Origin: Incurvaria masculella
Taxonomy: Eukaryota > Arthropoda > Insecta > Lepidoptera > Incurvariidae
Length of the DNA stretch: 64,000 bases
Direction: 5' to 3'
Assembly: GCA_946894095.1 (NCBI GenBank)
Contig: OX335644.1
Span: 12,381,595 to 12,445,594 of the forward strand
Shown here: positions 60,325 through 64,000 of the stretch, one piece after another
How positions within the stretch are numbered: position 1 is the stretch's first letter
Layout of the letters: each line of letters begins with the position of its first letter
Notes under the pieces: generated by a model
The model's database searches: none
What the model was told of the DNA's origin: nothing
What the model saw: the letters and a program-made list of their open reading frames with translations, nothing else
Translations under genes and position numbers: made by a program

Positions 60325-60400
60325 CCCAGCCTTCAAACATGTCGTGAAGAATCACCTGGCCGGCCGGCATGATTTTCGCAGCCACAAGCCTACATATCAG
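60325..60400 (+). mobile_element. LINE-A ORF2 C-terminal remnant
   Basis: Reads FKHVVKNHLAGRHDFRSHK, matching the last residues of the LINE-A ORF. Only about 75 bp survive. Confidence 0.55.
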
Positions 60401-60993
60401 AATCTTAGGAAGAATCTCTATTTTCGGACAAGTCAACCTCAGATCAGTAACTTACTACTGCAACAAGCAAAAAGGAATAAAAAAATCATAGGGTTTTTCT
60501 CCTTTAAACTTTTTAGTTTTTATAACAATTTCATGATAAAGCTAGAACCGAAACTTAAACATCACTGTGTAGGTCGTTTCGTCGATTTTTCTGCTCAGTA
60601 ATTTTAAATGTTGACGACCTTCAAACGTTCTTGTTGAAGACGTTCGTCCATCTCCATGGCGAAGCGTGACCCACGCGTCTCGCTGCAGGTTTCCCGATTA
60701 TGAGAGGGATTGCCATCGGCATAGTTTTAAATTATATCGATGGGGATTGCACTTAGAATGAAGCTCGAGCGGGGGGTTAGGTAAACGGCGCTGTCGACGT
60801 TCGGTCACAGATTAAATAGTACAGCGGCTTGGCAGCGCCACGACATTAGGCCGCGCATAAAGCTCCGGGAGCCAGCGGTGCAGCTTGATAACGGAACAAC
60901 TCGTAAAAGTGTACAAGTCATAACGATAGAGAGCGCAAATCGCTGGGCTAACGCGTCTAATGTCACTCCGGCGGTGGCGTGAAGCGTGTGAGG

Positions 60994-61011
60994 AGGGGGG
61001 GGGGGGGGGGG
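60994..61011. repeat. Poly(G) run
   Basis: About 18 consecutive G. A shorter run of 14 G is at 51515-51528. Lengths may be assembly-dependent. Confidence 0.8.
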
Positions 61012-61062
61012 CGTCGACATTCAGTTGTAACGTTCGCGATTAGAGATACCTCGGGTATACGA

Positions 61063-61224
61063 TGAGATAAATAGTCGTCACCAAAACGAATGGTAACGCA
61101 AAGTAGTACTTTGTGACGTCACTTTGATACTTTTTGTATGGACGAAATCTCAAAGTAATGCCAATTGACGTCACAAAGTACTACTTTTCGTTAGTCTTAG
61201 TTTCTGTTACGACTATTTATCTCA
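61063..61224. mobile_element. Foldback MITE of 162 bp
   Basis: Outer arms tgagataaatagtcgt and acgactatttatctca are perfect inverses. Inner arms aaagtagtactttgtgacgt and gacgtcacaaagtactactt also pair, so the whole unit can fold into one hairpin. Confidence 0.85.
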
Positions 61225-61351
61225 GCCTTAGTCTCTAGGTTTCGAAAACAACGTTAGAATCGGTTTAACCGTTTCATAGTTTGAAGGAAATCGACATATG
61301 TACGTGCTTGCCTTCAGAGACGACTAAGGGATTCGTCATTGGTTGTTCGGA

Positions 61352-61600
61352 TTCACCCCATACTTCATGTGAAACTGCAGATCCCCTTCCTTACTTGTTG
61401 GGTAGTAGTGTTATTCCCGCCCGAGTTGGTACCATCGCACTGAATGAACGAAGGTTAAAGCGGCAACGAAAAGCGCCCGTGTTTCCCTATCCAGTTCGAT
61501 GTAGCCGTACAATATAAATAAGGTCCTGGTATGGCACCTGATTCCCATGTAGTGTGTTGCGCTGATATCATGACAGTATCCATGCCCAGTTCCATGAAAC
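61352..61600 (+). mobile_element. SINE body fragment
   Basis: Contains ccgagttggtaccatcgcac, agcggcaacgaaaa and ggtcctggtatggcacctga, all in the order of the other SINE bodies. Only a trace of the head remains (ttcggattcac). Confidence 0.65.
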
Positions 61601-62929
61601 ATATAAATCCTAAAAACATTACATTGAAAAACACTCTGTTAACAAAGAGGATCTTTGAAACTTTCGAGTGGTAGAAATCTTGTAGAGTTTTTTGGTCCAA
61701 AGAACATCGAGTAGGAAGTTCGGCATAGCAGTGATAAAAGAAACAGCATTGGTTGGCGGAGGCAGAGGCAGAGGCAGCGGCTGCGGGATTACCTCGGCGG
61801 CGGCGGCGCGGCCTGGAACGGCGCCAGCGCGAAGCGGCACCGTCGAGCTTGTTGCTCATTATCAGATGGAACATTTAAAACTCGCCCGACTCCCGCGCCC
61901 TTTTCATTTTACGATTGGCCCCCTAATTACCGCCGCTCAAGGCACTGCGCTTTTATGGGGGCCGTTTTGGGCGACGAGGCAGCGAAATGAAAAAAGTCGG
62001 ACCGGCGCGCGCGACAACAGCCTGCGGCCGCGCTTGCAGCCATGCCAGCTCCGAATGCAATTACAACACGGCAGTGCAGTCCGTCTGGCTCCGGCCGCCG
62101 CGCCGCGTGCTCCGCACAGCTCCGAGTGGCACACGGCGCGGGGTTCCGAGAGAGCGGGGCGAACTACAGCCGCTGCGCTTGTTTTACGACTTCCGAGCCG
62201 GTTCGATAAAAAAAATGGTTTACAGAGCCGCGCGCCTTAACAACGTGTTGCGAATTTATGCCTGCCGCCGATAAGGAAAGTTTACTCCTAGTTTTATGTC
62301 AAATGTAACTTGCGCCAGATTCGACTAGTTACGACGCACTTCGGGCCAGATTACATTTTACAATTTTGTTGCGTTTCCGATTCAAATTTCGCCAAATGTC
62401 TTACGTTGTTGTACGTATTTTAGACGTGATACGTTGGTTCACGATGGCTAGATTAGAGTTGATACGTATCACAACGCCGCTTAGCTGTGGGCGGGCAGAG
62501 ATGATTGAGAACCATACCACAAAATAAGTATGAGCAAGTCAATGGTATGAGCATACGTTTCGATGCGATCACAACATACTTATTTCGCTTCTTACAGACA
62601 TACATATTCTGATAGGTAATATTTAAGTTAATACGTGATCGATATAACTAGAATGAAGATATTTGGCTCGATAGTGGTGTACAATCAAACTGAATGCAAT
62701 CAAAATAATCGACGTACCTTCTTGTGCTCGAGCAGCCGGTATTAGTATGCAAACCGTGAGTTCTGGAGCAATGAAGGCTTCTCTGACAAACCGACTCTGT
62801 GGCCCTATGGGGCGGAATGAATCTTATTTTCGTGTTTCGTGTTCATTTTCAAGATATGTTGCTCATTAGCGTGAATTCAGTGTCTAAGTAAATATAGGAC
62901 TTTTAGGTTTGTTTTAAATATTACAAGCT

Positions 62930-63170
62930 GATGTACCCGACTTCGATCGGATCAATGTCGTTTTGGACTGATGTCGGCCCGTTTTTATTTCCTGGATATT
63001 ATATAAGTTCCCCATACAAATTTCCATCCCCTGTTTCACCCCCTTTGATTGGAATGTTCACCACAAAAGGTAGTCTCTGCCCTTCTACAAGGTCCAGACT
63101 ATCTCTATACCGAGATTCATCAAAATTGGTTCAGCGGTTTACACACGAAAGCGCAACAGATAGTTCTTAG
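62930..63170 (-). repeat. Interspersed repeat, family R-b, inverted
   Basis: gtacccgacttcgatcggat then caatgtcgttttggactgat, followed by tttccatcccctgtttcacc, and aattggttcagcggtttaca. Same order as at 50848. A short ORF here is not a gene. Confidence 0.55.
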
Positions 63171-64000
63171 TTCTTTGCCTTAGACCGTTCTACCCTGAGG
63201 TTCTACCAATGTAAGTTTGGCAGTAACATTTAGGTATGAAATCATAATTGTGTCATCAATGTGGACGAAAAAAAAAACAAAAAACAAACATTATTTATAG
63301 ACCAGTGAAGTTTCATTGCGGGTTCTTCTTCACTGGTTGATCGAATCCGCGTATCAATTAAATTGTGACATGACTTAGTGTAGTTTGACTACCAGAAATT
63401 GAATAAAGAAATGAAATGAAATAGGCAAAATTACTTAGCATGTATACTATCTTGTTTTTCGAATGTTGACGATGTCCGCATCGTGGCGGACGAAACGTTA
63501 AATTCTAAACAAACCTTTATGTTTTTCGAAAATTAAAAATGTTCAGCGTGACGCCCTTACGACACGAAATAGGCAAAATTTTATAAAAAAAATATGGCGG
63601 ATAATTTTGTTGTGGTGCCAAGGGCTGGAATAAGTTTAATGAGTTGCCTAGGGTCGAATTTTATTATTTAACGTACTTGGTTGCAATGGGCGGCCTAGGA
63701 TTGCAGTTAAGTGACTTGTTCAACAATTTGGCGCCGACATAAACACTCGTTTCAAGCGTGTCTAAGCTGTATAGCGTGTATCCAGTGTTCCAGTTTAGAT
63801 CTATCTCTAAATTGTGTAGCAACTTTATTGTACAAGTAGCCTATATTGGCACGGATACTTCTTGGTAATGTTTTACTGCGCAATATCAAGTCAATATTAT
63901 ATGAAACAGTTTTCTTCCAACCGATACACAGATATTTCTTAATGGCGACTGCACGCCACATAGTCGTCAAAGGTGTACAGAAGGAAAAAACCTTCCTCGA

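Larger units (their letters stand above)
50153..64000. other. Non-coding DNA with GC-rich islands
   Basis: Apart from the listed repeats I see no conserved frame. Islands at about 53760-54000, 56080-56520, 57200-57640, 58130-58340, 59950-60030 and 61750-62260 are low-complexity or CpG-rich. The tail near 63300-63420 shares tgatcgaatccgcg and agtgtagtttgactacc with 29320-29380 and ends in gaaat repeats, probably a LINE 3' end. Confidence 0.4.

Noticed and set aside
61692..62240. 182-codon plus-strand ORF
   Set aside because: GC-rich low-complexity sequence with overlapping frames on both strands and no recognisable domain.

Overview
This is a eukaryotic (insect) genomic window, AT-rich and full of repeats. 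The organism is most likely a moth or butterfly. That placement is an inference from an insect-type matrix metalloproteinase (MMP) gene with GT-AG introns, combined with short interspersed elements, TTAA-flanked miniature transposons and LINE remnants of the kinds that fill lepidopteran genomes. No bacterial or viral gene organisation is present.

One host gene is clearly visible. A GPI-anchored-type MMP (best match Mmp2) lies on the minus strand from 30852 down to 5803. Eight coding exons were joined from their splice sites and reading phases. They encode most of the catalytic domain, including the [11 protein letters not shown] zinc site, then a long Thr/Pro/Tyr-rich hinge, four hemopexin blades closed by a Cys pair, and a hydrophobic C-terminal tail. 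The signal peptide, the prodomain with its cysteine switch and the start of the catalytic domain are not found in the window. The missing upstream exon(s) must lie beyond 64000 or have escaped detection, so 31-64 kb is either a very large intron or upstream DNA. Part of the first visible exon has been copied twice in tandem just upstream of it, each copy with its own splice acceptor.

The second clear coding unit is an intact, very young Ty3/Gypsy LTR retrotransposon on the plus strand at 44390-50148. It has two 532-bp LTRs that read identically, ATAC target duplications, a tRNA-Leu-like primer binding site, gag, then pol in the -1 frame behind a GGGAAAC slippery heptamer with a possible pseudoknot, and a polypurine tract. 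It has no env.

The rest is repeat or unannotatable non-coding DNA. Region by region: 1-5.8 kb holds SINEs, a LINE tail and a TTAA MITE downstream of the MMP gene. 5.8-31 kb is the MMP gene, whose introns carry a LINE with a zinc-knuckle ORF, a 100-bp satellite arranged head to head, a THAP-like ORF relic, SINEs, foldback elements and a LINE pseudogene. 31-44 kb has several miniature elements, a repeat with a (GTCC)n core and GC-rich islands. 44-50 kb is the retrotransposon. 50-64 kb has more MITEs, LINE tails, hairpins, G-quadruplex-like tracts and GC-rich islands with no recognisable exon.

No wholly new gene system is evident. The most unusual observations are a SINE family whose shared body is joined to two different pol III heads (tRNA-like and 5S rRNA-like), the duplicated MMP exon fragments, the retrotransposon frameshift and U3 hairpin signals, the head-to-head satellite and an 84-nt near-perfect hairpin.
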